Translations under genes and position numbers: made by a program
Part shown: in pieces, positions 9,584 to 18,099 of the stretch
Numbering within the stretch: the stretch's first letter is position 1
Layout: each line of letters opens with the position of its first letter
Notes under the pieces: generated by a model
What the model was told of the DNA's origin: nothing
Databases searched by the model: none
What the model saw: the letters and a program-made list of their open reading frames with translations, nothing else
Source of the DNA: Deltaproteobacteria bacterium
Lineage (GTDB): Bacteria; Desulfobacterota; Desulfobacteria; Desulfobacterales; GCA-2748835
Direction of reading: 5' to 3'
Length of the DNA stretch: 64,000 bases
Assembly (NCBI GenBank): GCA_002748835.1
Contig: PDTL01000017.1
Span: 62,001-126,000 of the forward strand

Positions 9584-10273
9584 TCACCGTTCCTCCAGTG
9601 CGGCCCGGTAAACCGGCAGCGTGCACCCGCCTGTAAACCGGTATGCCTCACCGTCGAGCACGAGTTCCCACCTGACCCCGCAGGGGGTTGCAGCGTCCAC
9701 GGACACATCTTCGGAATCCCATGTATCCTGGAATTCCCCCTCCGCATCGATCAACTGCACGCGAAAGCCGGCAACCTGTTCACAGATCACCGGATCGGTT
9801 TTTTGCGTCTGAAACCCATCTGCGGGAAGCAGGGTATCTGACCGGCGGATCACCCGGTTACCGTAGCGGTCTTCGTCCGGATAGTAAACAATGCGGGAAA
9901 TACCTTCTCTAGGTTCCGGTCCGTAGGAGAGATGGGTCGTTGCGGCAAAGGCGATCTGATCCATGCCGCTGACACCGGTATCCGCAGGCCCGACAATCAA
10001 TCGATACGGATCCGATGCCGCTGATGGATGCGGGCGCGTATAGCGAGGGGGCTGGTCAATGATGATATTCTGAAGGTCGGCAGTCAGGCGGTCAAAAAAC
10101 GGCTGAATCGTCTGGTATGCCTCACGATTGCGTTCCAGGGCATCCGCACCCGTGAGAAAGGTCCGGAAGGTGGTATAGAGTGTGGTCATGATCACCCCGA
10201 AGAGGGTGATGGCCACCAGCACTTCGATGAGCGTGAATCCGGTGTTTCGACCATCGGCGGTCCGCCGGATCAA
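9584..10273 (-). CDS. gspJ: Type II secretion minor pseudopilin GspJ
   Basis: About 229 residues if translation begins at the TTG at 10273, which overlaps the gspI stop (TTGA). There is no ATG or GTG between that stop and the prepilin motif; the longer frame to 10651 is antisense-like text inside gspI. The short leader ends at RNTG and is followed by FTLIEVLVAITLFGVIM, a PilD-type cleavage site with Glu5. The size matches GspJ. It is a tip pseudopilin acting with GspI and GspK. Confidence 0.9.
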   Translation of the reverse strand: MIRRTADGRNTGFTLIEVLVAITLFGVIMTTLYTTFRTFLTGADALERNREAYQTIQPFFDRLTADLQNIIIDQPPRYTRPHPSAASDPYRLIVGPADTGVSGMDQIAFAATTHLSYGPEPREGISRIVYYPDEDRYGNRVIRRSDTLLPADGFQTQKTDPVICEQVAGFRVQLIDAEGEFQDTWDSEDVSVDAATPCGVRWELVLDGEAYRFTGGCTLPVYRAALEER

Positions 10274-10662
10274 TACATGCGATATGTGGTCAGGGTATAT
10301 GCCCATTGATCCTCTGTAAGGGTAATGACCATCTCCATTTTTTTGAACCGTTCCGCCACCGCATCCGGCAACCCGCATTCGGCTGTTTCCACAGTCAGCT
10401 GATAGGTATAGCCGGAAAAATTGTCTGCAAAGGTCCCGGATGACGGTTCCGGTGGTGTACGTGTGCTGGCCAGCTCCGCAAGCCGGGTTTCCGCAAGCAG
10501 CGGGGCTTCGGTATAAAACCGGTTCATGCGGGCCAGGCGCAGGGTCTGGCCCTGGAGTCGCAGCACCGCTGTGACGGCAATGGCCACAAGTGCCACGGCA
10601 ATCATCACTTCCAGCAGGGTAAAACCGTTTTCCCGCCCCTGTCGGACGCATTTACCCGTCAT
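10270..10662 (-). CDS. gspI: Type II secretion minor pseudopilin GspI
   Basis: 130 residues from the ATG at 10662, overlapping the end of gspH by 11 bases; in-frame ATGs at 10680 and 10716 would give an overlong leader. The prepilin leader MTGKCVRQGRENG is cut before FTLLEVMIAVALVAIAV. The GspI family text AEAxLLAETRLAEL follows the helix (TEAPLLAETRLAELAST). It nucleates the pseudopilus tip with GspJ and GspK. Confidence 0.9.
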   Translation of the reverse strand: MTGKCVRQGRENGFTLLEVMIAVALVAIAVTAVLRLQGQTLRLARMNRFYTEAPLLAETRLAELASTRTPPEPSSGTFADNFSGYTYQLTVETAECGLPDAVAERFKKMEMVITLTEDQWAYTLTTYRMY

Positions 10663-11146
10663 AGTCCACTGCCCCTTCATGGACCCGGACCGTTTGCAGG
10701 AGCGGACGGATTTCAACGGTCCGTACCGTGTCCCCTGACGCCAGCTGAATCATGGCCGGATCCGAGTAGCCTTTGGGATAAAACCGGATCATGGACATCA
10801 TCTCCACATCCTTGCTGAAAAGACCCTCGGGAAACACAAGCGCATGTATCCGCGCGCCCCACGGCAGGCGGTAGCGGTTGTCTCGTGCCGCTGCCACCAG
10901 TCGTTCATCCATGCCCTGTGCCGTGATCCAGAAGCTGTTTTCCGATGTATCCGCATGCAGCGCGTAGACCACGCCATCGGTTTCAGCCGCCTTTTTCAGC
11001 ACCTGCACCTGTATAGTCAGCCATTTCACGCCCGCATCCTCAGCCGGTGTCTGGAGCATGCCGCTGATGTTCGGCACCACCACAAACACCATCAGCCCGA
11101 CCAGAGCGATAAGAATGACCAGCTCGATCAGCGTATATCCCTGCAA
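10652..11146 (-). CDS. gspH: Type II secretion pseudopilin GspH
   Basis: A GspH-type pseudopilin with the N-methylation motif G-YTLIELVILIALVGLMVF. The start is uncertain. The only recognised start codon near the motif is a TTG at 11146, which leaves a two-residue leader before the Gly. A biologically more sensible leader (LNSRDNRPSLQG, with two Arg) would begin at a CTG near 11173, directly after the gspG stop. No ATG or GTG exists in this interval. The downstream globular region (MDERLVAAARDNRYRLPWG) fits GspH/FimT. Order gspG-H-I-J-K is canonical. Confidence 0.85.
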   Translation of the reverse strand: MQGYTLIELVILIALVGLMVFVVVPNISGMLQTPAEDAGVKWLTIQVQVLKKAAETDGVVYALHADTSENSFWITAQGMDERLVAAARDNRYRLPWGARIHALVFPEGLFSKDVEMMSMIRFYPKGYSDPAMIQLASGDTVRTVEIRPLLQTVRVHEGAVDYDG

Positions 11147-11175
11147 TGAAGGACGGTTGTCACGGCTGTTCAGAA

Positions 11176-11634
11176 TCAGTCTATCTCCCAGCTGTTGATA
11201 TCCGCGTCTTCCCCTTCCCCGCCGGGCACGCCGTCAAGGCCGTAAGACGTAATATCATATGCACCGTGCAGCCCGGGGCATAGGTAAAGATAGGCGTTTC
11301 CCCAGGGATCGGAAGGCACCCTGCTCACATCCAGGTAACCGCCTTCCTGCCATTTTTTTGCATTGCTCAGCGATTCAGGCGCAGTGATCAACGCGGCCAG
11401 CCCCTGCTCGGTTGTCGGAAAGGTTCCGTGGTTGAGTTTGAACATCTTCAGGGCGGTTTCAATGCTCCGGATATCCGCCGCCGCCCGGGTGCGCTTGGCC
11501 TCTGCGGTCTGCCCCATGAATTTGGGTACCACCCATCCGGCAAGTACGCCCAGAATCACGATGACCACCATCAGCTCGATCAGGGTAAAACCGGCATCGG
11601 ACCGGCGTGTTTGCACTGCTATATTCTGATGCAT
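11176..11634 (-). CDS. gspG: Type II secretion major pseudopilin GspG
   Basis: 152 residues from the ATG at 11634, which is preceded by a strong AAGGAGG six bases upstream; the ATG at 11676 lies in the tRNA terminator. The prepilin leader MHQNIAVQTRRSDAG is followed by FTLIELMVVIVILGVLAGWV. The C-terminal calcium/WGN region typical of GspG is present (VPSDPWGNAYLYLCPG ... YDITSYGLDGVPGGEGEDADI). GspG is the main pseudopilus subunit and leads this operon. Confidence 0.96.
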   Translation of the reverse strand: MHQNIAVQTRRSDAGFTLIELMVVIVILGVLAGWVVPKFMGQTAEAKRTRAAADIRSIETALKMFKLNHGTFPTTEQGLAALITAPESLSNAKKWQEGGYLDVSRVPSDPWGNAYLYLCPGLHGAYDITSYGLDGVPGGEGEDADINSWEID

Positions 11635-11653
11635 CAAGGGCCTCCTTATATAC

Positions 11654-11687
11654 AAAAAAAGGGATAATAGACCCATGCTATTATCCC
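11654..11687 (-). terminator. Rho-independent terminator between tRNA-Cys and gspG
   Basis: A 10-bp perfect inverted repeat (GGGATAATAG at 11661-11670 and CTATTATCCC at 11678-11687) with a 7-base loop. In minus-strand sense it is followed by seven T residues (11654-11660). It lies just after the 3' end of tRNA-Cys and 20 bases before the gspG start codon, so it should separate tRNA from T2SS transcription. Confidence 0.8.
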
Positions 11688-11703
11688 TCTACCCGAATGC
11701 TGT

Positions 11704-11778
11704 TGGAGGCGGCTTCCGGATTCGAACCGGAGAATAAAGGCTTTGCAGGCCTCTGCCTTACCACTTGGCTAAGCCGCC
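11704..11778 (-). tRNA. tRNA-Cys (GCA)
   Basis: 75 bases including an encoded CCA. The acceptor stem GGCGGCT pairs with AGCCGCC. The D-arm, the anticodon loop with GCA, a short variable region and the T-arm GGTTCGAATCC are present. U at the discriminator position is the expected cysteine identity element. It follows tRNA-Gly by nine bases. Confidence 0.95.
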
Positions 11779-11787
11779 CAAAAAAAA

Positions 11788-11862
<75 letters not shown>

Positions 11863-11885
11863 TCAGTGCGAACCCGTTTATAGCT

Positions 11886-12482
11886 TCATTCCGATTGGGT
11901 GTCAACCCCAAAAAAATTGTCTCCATACATTTTCGAGAACCGGATAAAATAGTCCGCACCCGACCACAGGGTAAACACCAGGGCCACCCACAAAACCAGG
12001 TTGCCAATGGCATGAAACCGGATACCGAAATAGGGATAATGGATCAGGAGAGGGATAATCGCCGCAATCTGAAACCCGGTCTTGTACTTGCCAAGTACCG
12101 ACGCGGAAATATCCGCCCCCTTGTCTGCCATCAGGTTTCGCAGACCGGTGACCGCCAGTTCCCTTCCAAGGATCAGACAGATGATCCATGCCGGCACCCA
12201 CTGATGATAGACCATCATGATAAACGCGGAAGACATCAGCAGTTTATCTGCCAGCGGATCCAGCATTTTCCCGAAGGTGGAAACCAGATTCCACCGTCTT
12301 GCCAGATACCCGTCGAGAAAATCGGTGATGGCAGCGGCAGAAAAGACAAAAGCCGCCATCAGCAGGGTCACCCGGTTCGGGAAATAGATCAGCAGAATCA
12401 GTATGGGAGATGCCGCCACCCGGTACAGGGTCATGGTGTTGGGATGCATCAGGGCTTCCCTGATGCGCCGGTTATCCTTCAT
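11886..12482 (-). CDS. pgsA: CDP-diacylglycerol-glycerol-3-phosphate 3-phosphatidyltransferase
   Basis: 198-residue integral membrane enzyme committing CDP-diacylglycerol to phosphatidylglycerol synthesis. The CDP-alcohol phosphotransferase motif D-G-x2-A-R-x8-G-x3-D-x3-D is complete (DGYLARRW ... FGKMLDPLAD, about residues 57-79). Four or more hydrophobic segments are visible. Only three bases separate it from the transaldolase gene, and the two tRNA genes follow immediately. Confidence 0.94.
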   Translation of the reverse strand: MKDNRRIREALMHPNTMTLYRVAASPILILLIYFPNRVTLLMAAFVFSAAAITDFLDGYLARRWNLVSTFGKMLDPLADKLLMSSAFIMMVYHQWVPAWIICLILGRELAVTGLRNLMADKGADISASVLGKYKTGFQIAAIIPLLIHYPYFGIRFHAIGNLVLWVALVFTLWSGADYFIRFSKMYGDNFFGVDTQSE

Positions 12483-12485
12483 GGT

Positions 12486-13136
12486 CTACCCATTCTTCTT
12501 GGTTTTTTCCCAGTCAGACAGAAATGCCTTTATCCCCTTGTCAGTCATGGGATGGGCGGCCAGCTTACTGAGGACACTGTAGGGAATGGTGGCGATATCC
12601 GCACCGGCCAGTGCAGACTCGAGCACATGCAGAGGATTGCGTACACTGGCCACGATCACTTCCGTGTCATATCCGTAGTTTTCGTAGATTTCAACGATCT
12701 GCTCGACCAGTACCATACCGTCCTGGGACAGGTCGTCCAGACGGCCGACAAAAGGACTGACATAGGTCGCACCGGCTTTGGCTGCCATCAGGGCCTGGAG
12801 GGGCGAGAAAATCAGGGTCACATTGGTCTTGATGCCTTCGGCGGACAGCATCCGTACCGCCTTGAGGCCGTCAATGGTCATGGGGATCTTGATCACGATG
12901 TTTTCGTGGATTTTCACCAGTTCACGGGCTTCGGACACCATGCCGTCGGTTTCAAGGCTGATGACTTCCGCACTGATGGGGCCGTCTACGATCTCACAGA
13001 TTTCCGTGATCACTTCCTTGAAATCACGGCCTTCTTTTGCAATCAGTGACGGGTTGGTGGTAACCCCGTCCACCATGCCGAAGCTGTGCGCGTCACGGAT
13101 TTCTTCCACATTGGCGGTATCGATAAAAAATTTCAT
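12486..13136 (-). CDS. Transaldolase / fructose-6-phosphate aldolase, small TalC type
   Basis: 216 residues, matching the short MipB/TalC group of Schiff-base aldolases. It starts [13 protein letters not shown], has [12 protein letters not shown] near residue 25, the catalytic Lys83 in VIKIPMT, and [10 protein letters not shown] further on. The group contains both transaldolases (pentose phosphate pathway) and fructose-6-phosphate aldolases. Sequence alone does not safely separate the two, so no symbol is given. Confidence 0.9.
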   Translation of the reverse strand: MKFFIDTANVEEIRDAHSFGMVDGVTTNPSLIAKEGRDFKEVITEICEIVDGPISAEVISLETDGMVSEARELVKIHENIVIKIPMTIDGLKAVRMLSAEGIKTNVTLIFSPLQALMAAKAGATYVSPFVGRLDDLSQDGMVLVEQIVEIYENYGYDTEVIVASVRNPLHVLESALAGADIATIPYSVLSKLAAHPMTDKGIKAFLSDWEKTKKNG

Positions 13137-13183
13137 TGAAAAAGGCTCCTGTCCCGTTTTCTCTCTGCGTTCAACGGGTTACG

Positions 13184-13468
13184 CTAATTTTTAACAAATG
13201 CATCCCGGCATTCAGGGCTGCAGAAATAATAAGTTTTTCCGTTCACCTGCTCCCGTATGGCTTCGCGCTTGGGAACATAGACATTGCACACCGGATCCTT
13301 GACCATTTCATCTGCCGCCTTCAAGGCTGCATCGCCCCCCGTACGCCTGTACGAACCGCCGGACAACGCCTGCTGAATCTGTTTTTTAAGCAGCTGAATG
13401 ACCAGGTAAACTGCAACCGCCAGTACGATGAATTTAATCAACAGGTTTGATCCTTTGTTCCGGGTCAT
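13184..13468 (-). CDS. Small membrane-anchored YHS-type metal-binding protein (PP0621-like)
   Basis: 94 residues. An N-terminal membrane helix (LLIKFIVLAVAVYLVIQLL) is followed by a linker and a YHS/TRASH-like module (DPVCNVYVPKREAI, then TYYFCSPECRDAFVKN). The three Cys (one in DPVC, two in FCSPEC) are typical metal ligands. The ORF overlaps the end of folK by 35 bases in another frame, so it is probably translated by coupling. The actual metal and role are unknown. Confidence 0.75.
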   Translation of the reverse strand: MTRNKGSNLLIKFIVLAVAVYLVIQLLKKQIQQALSGGSYRRTGGDAALKAADEMVKDPVCNVYVPKREAIREQVNGKTYYFCSPECRDAFVKN

Positions 13469-13955
13469 TGCATGATCTCAGCAACGATCCCATGGTTACC
13501 CCCAAAACCGGATGCACGATATCGGGGTTTATATCACAAAGCGGCTTTAATACAAACATCCTTTTCGCCATGCGCGGATGGGGGACCGCCAGACCGGATG
13601 CCACGATCACCCGGTGATCATAGAGCAGTATATCCATATCCAGGATGCGCGGTCCGAACCGGATGCCCGGCCGGCGGCCGACTGCCCACTCGATCAGTTT
13701 CACGCAGTCCAGCAGCGCCAGGGGTGAAAGCGAGGTTTCAATTTCCGCAGCACCGTTGACAAACCAGTCCTGATCCGTGTAATCGACCGGTGCGCTGTTA
13801 TAGAACGGTGAAACAGCTGTCACGGAAACACCGTCTGTTGCATCCAGCAGCGAGAGGCCCTTACGGCAGTTTCCCGCTGCATCGCCCATATTGGATCCAA
13901 GCCCCAGATAGGCGGTGACCCACCTGCCGGAGGCCGTGCAGCGGGTGTTAGTCAT
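13434..13955 (-). CDS. folK: 2-amino-4-hydroxy-6-hydroxymethyldihydropteridine pyrophosphokinase
   Basis: 173-residue HPPK of folate synthesis. AYLGLGSNMGDA near the N-terminus, the substrate site YNSAPVDYTDQDWFVNGA, and the signature RFGPRILDMDILLYD with the Mg-binding Asp pair followed by PHPRM are all intact. It overlaps the upstream lipoprotein gene by eight bases. Confidence 0.94.
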   Translation of the reverse strand: MTNTRCTASGRWVTAYLGLGSNMGDAAGNCRKGLSLLDATDGVSVTAVSPFYNSAPVDYTDQDWFVNGAAEIETSLSPLALLDCVKLIEWAVGRRPGIRFGPRILDMDILLYDHRVIVASGLAVPHPRMAKRMFVLKPLCDINPDIVHPVLGVTMGSLLRSCNDPEQRIKPVD

Positions 13956-14412
13956 CTGCGGCTGCCATCTGAATCTGACCGGAGGCCGTCTTTTTTCCCC
14001 GGATACCAGCGAGGGATTCTGAATGGATCCGGTAGGTATACATAAATCCGGTCGGAACCGCTATTTCAAAACGATACCCGTCAGCTTGCAGCCGATGAAC
14101 CGGCATCCGGTGAATGGCCTCAAAGGTCAGCGGGCAGGTGCTGCAACCGTCTTTCAGACGCACAGCAGCCTGGGACACAACACATACAGCAGGCAAACCA
14201 TGTATGCCATCCGGCTGTTTCAGCTGCCAGTGCAGGCGGATCCGGTTCCCGGCCACGGCTGTGATCGTCAGTGCGTGCGGAGATACCGGCCGCACGGATT
14301 CCGGCGGTTCCGGATCCGCTTTCACACCGCAGCCAGCCAGCAGGATAGCGGCGCAAACCATCAGAAAAGCCAGGACCGCGTTCAGCAACCCCTGGTGCCG
14401 GCGTACACTCAT
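13948..14412 (-). CDS. Small lipoprotein downstream of argH (LptM-like start)
   Basis: 154 residues with a lipoprotein signal peptide ending in the lipobox LAGC. The mature start CGVKADPEPPE resembles the CGxKGPLxxPP start of the LptM/YifL family, which assists LPS-translocon maturation. The remaining ~110 residues look like a single beta-sandwich (LTITAVAGNRIRLHWQLKQ), perhaps fibronectin-III-like, which is more than LptM has. It overlaps argH by ATGA and folK by eight bases. The LptM link is an inference from the short N-terminal motif only. Confidence 0.6.
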   Translation of the reverse strand: MSVRRHQGLLNAVLAFLMVCAAILLAGCGVKADPEPPESVRPVSPHALTITAVAGNRIRLHWQLKQPDGIHGLPAVCVVSQAAVRLKDGCSTCPLTFEAIHRMPVHRLQADGYRFEIAVPTGFMYTYRIHSESLAGIRGKKTASGQIQMAAADD

Positions 14413-15803
14413 TTTTCGATATCCTCACCCAGTTTTTTCTCTGCAGCCGCGATGGCAGCCCGCACATTTTCAGTGGCCGTCCCGCCAGCGGATGTGCGCC
14501 GATCAATCATCTGCCCGGTGGTCAGCTGGGGAAAGAGGTCTGCACCAATGCGATCAGAAAATGCCTTGAGTTCCTCGAGGCTGAGTTCATGCAGTTCTTT
14601 TCCCTTTGAAAGCGCGTAACTGACTGCAGATCCCACCACACTGTGGGCTTCCCGGAACGGCATACCGGTGTTCACCAGATAGTCGGCCATGTCCGTTGCG
14701 TTGATAAACCCGCCGCAGGTGCTGTGGGCCATGGCATCGGCATTCACCCGGATCTCGGGAATCATCCGGGTATAGATGGTCACACAGGCTTTCAGGGTAT
14801 CCACCGTGTCAAACAGCGGCAGCTTGTCTTCCTGCATGTCCCGGTTATAGGCCAGGGGAAGGGATTTCATCAGGGTGATCAGATTTACCAGATTGCCCAC
14901 GACACGGCCGGTTTTGCCGCGGGTAATCTCGCAGACATCCGGATTCTTCTTCTGGGGCATGATGCTGCTGCCAGTGGTAAAGGCATCTGAAATCTCGATA
15001 AAACCGAACTCGGCAGATGACCAGAGAATCAGCTCTTCTGACAGACGGGAAAAGTGAACCATGGCAATGCTGGCCGCCGCCATGAATTCCATCATGAAAT
15101 CCCGATCTGACACCGCATCCATGCTGTTTTGACAGATGGCCGGAAATCCAAGCAATTCAGCCGAATAGGTCCGATCAATGGGGTAGGTGGTACCGGCCAG
15201 GGCCGCCGCGCCCAGAGGAGACACATCCATGCGTTTCAAACAGTCCTCAAGACGCGCCACATCCCGGTCAAACATTTCATAATAGGCCATGAAATGATGG
15301 GACAACAGCACCGGCTGGGCCCGCTGCAAGTGGGTATACCCGGCCACCGGCACCGTTAGATGTTTTCGGGAAAACCCGACCACCACTTTCTGGAGCTCCC
15401 TGAACAAGGTGATCAGCTGCCGGGTTTCGTTTCTGAGATAGAGCCGGGCGTCAAGCGCCACCTGGTCGTTTCGGCTTCGGGCCGTGTGCAGCTTTCTGGC
15501 CACGTTCCCGACCTTTTTTGTGAGTCTGGATTCAATATGCATATGAATATCTTCCAGACGGATATCATACACAAATTCCCCGCCCTCAATTTCCCCTCTG
15601 ATTTCGGAAAGCCCTGCCACCAGAGTGGCAGCCTCGTCTTCGGTCAGCACGCCTTGTTTTGCCAGCATGCGGCAATGGGCCACACTGCCGTCAATATCCT
15701 CAGCATACAGGCGCTTATCCACATCAATCGACGCGGTAAACGCTTCGACCAGGGCATCGGTCTTTTCCGCGAACCGGCCATCCCAGGGTTTATCTGCAGC
15801 CAT
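14409..15803 (-). CDS. argH: Argininosuccinate lyase
   Basis: 464 residues; converts argininosuccinate to arginine and fumarate. The fumarase/ASL superfamily signature GSSIMPQKKNPD (about residues 281-292) contains the catalytic Ser loop. TARSRNDQVA and the catalytic His region TVPVAGYTHLQRAQP are intact. It lies directly behind argG in an argB-D-F-G-H series on the same strand. Confidence 0.97.
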   Translation of the reverse strand: MAADKPWDGRFAEKTDALVEAFTASIDVDKRLYAEDIDGSVAHCRMLAKQGVLTEDEAATLVAGLSEIRGEIEGGEFVYDIRLEDIHMHIESRLTKKVGNVARKLHTARSRNDQVALDARLYLRNETRQLITLFRELQKVVVGFSRKHLTVPVAGYTHLQRAQPVLLSHHFMAYYEMFDRDVARLEDCLKRMDVSPLGAAALAGTTYPIDRTYSAELLGFPAICQNSMDAVSDRDFMMEFMAAASIAMVHFSRLSEELILWSSAEFGFIEISDAFTTGSSIMPQKKNPDVCEITRGKTGRVVGNLVNLITLMKSLPLAYNRDMQEDKLPLFDTVDTLKACVTIYTRMIPEIRVNADAMAHSTCGGFINATDMADYLVNTGMPFREAHSVVGSAVSYALSKGKELHELSLEELKAFSDRIGADLFPQLTTGQMIDRRTSAGGTATENVRAAIAAAEKKLGEDIEK

Positions 15804-15821
15804 GCGTCTTCTCCTGTGGGC

Positions 15822-17021
15822 TTACTTGCGATTCAACATGTTGCGGATCCGCAGACGCAGGGCATTGAGCCGGATGAATCCTTCCGCGTCCTTCTGACTG
15901 TAGACCGCATCTTCCTCAAAGGTCGCAAAATCTTCATTATACAAGGACAGATCGGATTTACGGCCCAGAATATAACACTGGCCCTTGTAGAGCTTCATCC
16001 GGACCACACCAGATACGCGGGCCTGGGTGTCATCGATGGTCCGCTGAATCAATTCCCGCTCCGGCGCAAACCAGAACCCGTTATAGATCATTTCCGCATA
16101 CCGGGGAATCAGGCTGTCTCGCAAGTGGGCCACATCCCGGTCAAGGGTGATCGATTCCATGGCCATGTGCGCCTCGCGCAGCACTGTACCTCCTGGCGTT
16201 TCATATACACCGCGGGATTTCATGCCCACAAACCGGTTTTCAACAATATCGATCCGCCCGATCCCGTTGCGGCCGGCCATGACATTCAGCTGTTTGAGCA
16301 GGGCAGCCGGCGACAGCGGTTCACCGTTGATGGCCACCGGATCCCCTTTTTCAAAGGTGATCTCGATAATCTCCGGTGTATCCGGCGCATCTTCCGGTTT
16401 AACCGACAGGGTGTACATGTCATCGGTGGCTTCGGCCCAGGGATCTTCAAGCACCCCGCCTTCATAGCTGATATGGAGCAGGTTCCGGTCTGTGCTGTAT
16501 GGTTTTTTCGGGGTCTGGGGTACGTCGATACCGTGCTTTTTCGCAAAGTCCATGAGCACGGTCCGGGCGTTGAGATCCCATTCCCGCCAGGGGGCGATCA
16601 CCTTGATAGCCGGGTCAATGGCATAATAGCCCAGCTCAAAACGGACCTGGTCATTTCCTTTACCGGTCGCACCATGGCTCACCGCATCCGCGCCTTCGAT
16701 CTTTGCAATCTCCATCTGCCGTTTGGCGATCAGGGGCCGGGCGATGGACGTACCCAGCAGGTACTGGCCTTCATAGATGGCATTGGCACGGAACATGGGG
16801 AACACATAATCTCTGACAAATGGTTCCCGCAGATCATCGATATACACCTTGGAGGCACCGGTTTTCTTTGCCTTTTCCTCCAGGTGATCCAGTTCTTCTT
16901 CCTGGCCCACATCTGCGGAAAAGGCGATGACCTCACATTGATAGGTTTCGATCAGCCATTTCAAGATCACCGATGTATCCAGTCCGCCCGAATAGGCGAG
17001 GACTACTTTGTTCACATTCAT
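15822..17021 (-). CDS. argG: Argininosuccinate synthase
   Basis: 399 residues from the ATG at 17021; an upstream ATG at 17045 would place the ribosome-binding site AAAAGGAGC inside the coding region. The ATP-pyrophosphatase P-loop [10 protein letters not shown] and the [13 protein letters not shown] motif are intact. Joins citrulline and aspartate in arginine synthesis. It lies 25 bases after argF. Confidence 0.97.
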   Translation of the reverse strand: MNVNKVVLAYSGGLDTSVILKWLIETYQCEVIAFSADVGQEEELDHLEEKAKKTGASKVYIDDLREPFVRDYVFPMFRANAIYEGQYLLGTSIARPLIAKRQMEIAKIEGADAVSHGATGKGNDQVRFELGYYAIDPAIKVIAPWREWDLNARTVLMDFAKKHGIDVPQTPKKPYSTDRNLLHISYEGGVLEDPWAEATDDMYTLSVKPEDAPDTPEIIEITFEKGDPVAINGEPLSPAALLKQLNVMAGRNGIGRIDIVENRFVGMKSRGVYETPGGTVLREAHMAMESITLDRDVAHLRDSLIPRYAEMIYNGFWFAPERELIQRTIDDTQARVSGVVRMKLYKGQCYILGRKSDLSLYNEDFATFEEDAVYSQKDAEGFIRLNALRLRIRNMLNRK

Positions 17022-17046
17022 CCGGGTTCGCTCCTTTTTGATCACA

Positions 17047-17970
17047 TCATGCCGGCGGGTTTAACATCGCCCACTCCAGCAGCGCTTTATGCATGTGCAG
17101 TTTGTTTTCCGCCTGATCCCAGACAACGGAATGGGAGCCTTCGAGAACTGCTTCGGAAATTTCCTCTTCACGGTGAGCCGGCAGGCAATGCATGACCACC
17201 ACCTTTGGGTCAGCGCACGCCACCAGATCGTCATCCACCAGATAGCCTTTAAAGGCCGCTTCCCGCTCAGCCTGTTCTTTTTCCTGGCCCATGCTGGCCC
17301 AGACATCCGTGTAAATCACGTCTGCCCCGCGGACCGCTGCTTTGGGGTCTGCCATAACACGAATCCTGTCTCCGCGACGTTCCACTGCCGGACCTAACAC
17401 CGCCGGGTCTGGATGATAGCCGTCCGGGCATGCCAGGGTCAGCGAAAAACCAAGGATCCGCGCCGCGTTGATCCAGGAATGAGCCACGTTGTTGCCGTCA
17501 CCCACCCAGGCGATGTTCACGTTCCGGCAATCCCCCTTGCACTCGAGCACGGTCAGCAGGTCACTCATGATCTGGCAGGGATGATATCTGTCAGTCAAGG
17601 CGTTGATCACGGGGATGGATGCGTGAAATGCAAATTCTTCAACCAGTTTCTGGGAATAGGTGCGAATGGCCAGACAGTCCAGAAACCGCGCCAGCACGCG
17701 GGCCGTGTCCTGTACCGGTTCATCACGGGAAATCTGCGTATCCCTGGCGCTGATAAAAATCGGCGTCCCCCCCAGCTGTGCCATGGCCGCCTCAAAGGAT
17801 ATCCGGGTACGGGTGGATGCCTTGTCAAAAATCAGCCCCAGGGTTTTTCCCATGAGCGGACGGTCGACAATCCCCTGCGCATGACGTTTTTTCAATACCC
17901 GTGCGCGATCCAGCAGCGCTTCCAGGGTCTCCTTGTCCAAATCCAAAACCGATAGAAAATCGTGTTTCAC
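17047..17970 (-). CDS. argF: Ornithine carbamoyltransferase
   Basis: 307 residues. The carbamoyl-phosphate loop [12 protein letters not shown], the HPCQ box ([12 protein letters not shown]) and the ornithine-binding HCLPAHR with Cys are all present. Catalyses citrulline formation. It is separated from argD by 129 bases, in which I see no clear terminator. Confidence 0.96.
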   Translation of the reverse strand: MKHDFLSVLDLDKETLEALLDRARVLKKRHAQGIVDRPLMGKTLGLIFDKASTRTRISFEAAMAQLGGTPIFISARDTQISRDEPVQDTARVLARFLDCLAIRTYSQKLVEEFAFHASIPVINALTDRYHPCQIMSDLLTVLECKGDCRNVNIAWVGDGNNVAHSWINAARILGFSLTLACPDGYHPDPAVLGPAVERRGDRIRVMADPKAAVRGADVIYTDVWASMGQEKEQAEREAAFKGYLVDDDLVACADPKVVVMHCLPAHREEEISEAVLEGSHSVVWDQAENKLHMHKALLEWAMLNPPA

Positions 17971-18099
17971 TGCCTTCCTGCCCTTCTGTAAATAGGTTGC
18001 GCCGCATAAAACGCCATGCCATAGGTGTTTCAGAGGCCAGATACGTCCGAGGTCGGGTGTATATATTTCATGTTGATACCCCCCTAACCGGTCTGCAGA

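Noticed and set aside
15360..17195. A 611-codon plus-strand open frame opposite argH/argG/argF
   Set aside because: It is antisense to three fully conserved genes and its translation shows no family-like text; it is a codon-bias shadow.
17971..18099. ARG-box-like TGAAATATATACA in the argF-argD gap
   Set aside because: It lacks the second half-site ATTCA and there is no paired box; the match is no better than expected in an AT-rich patch.
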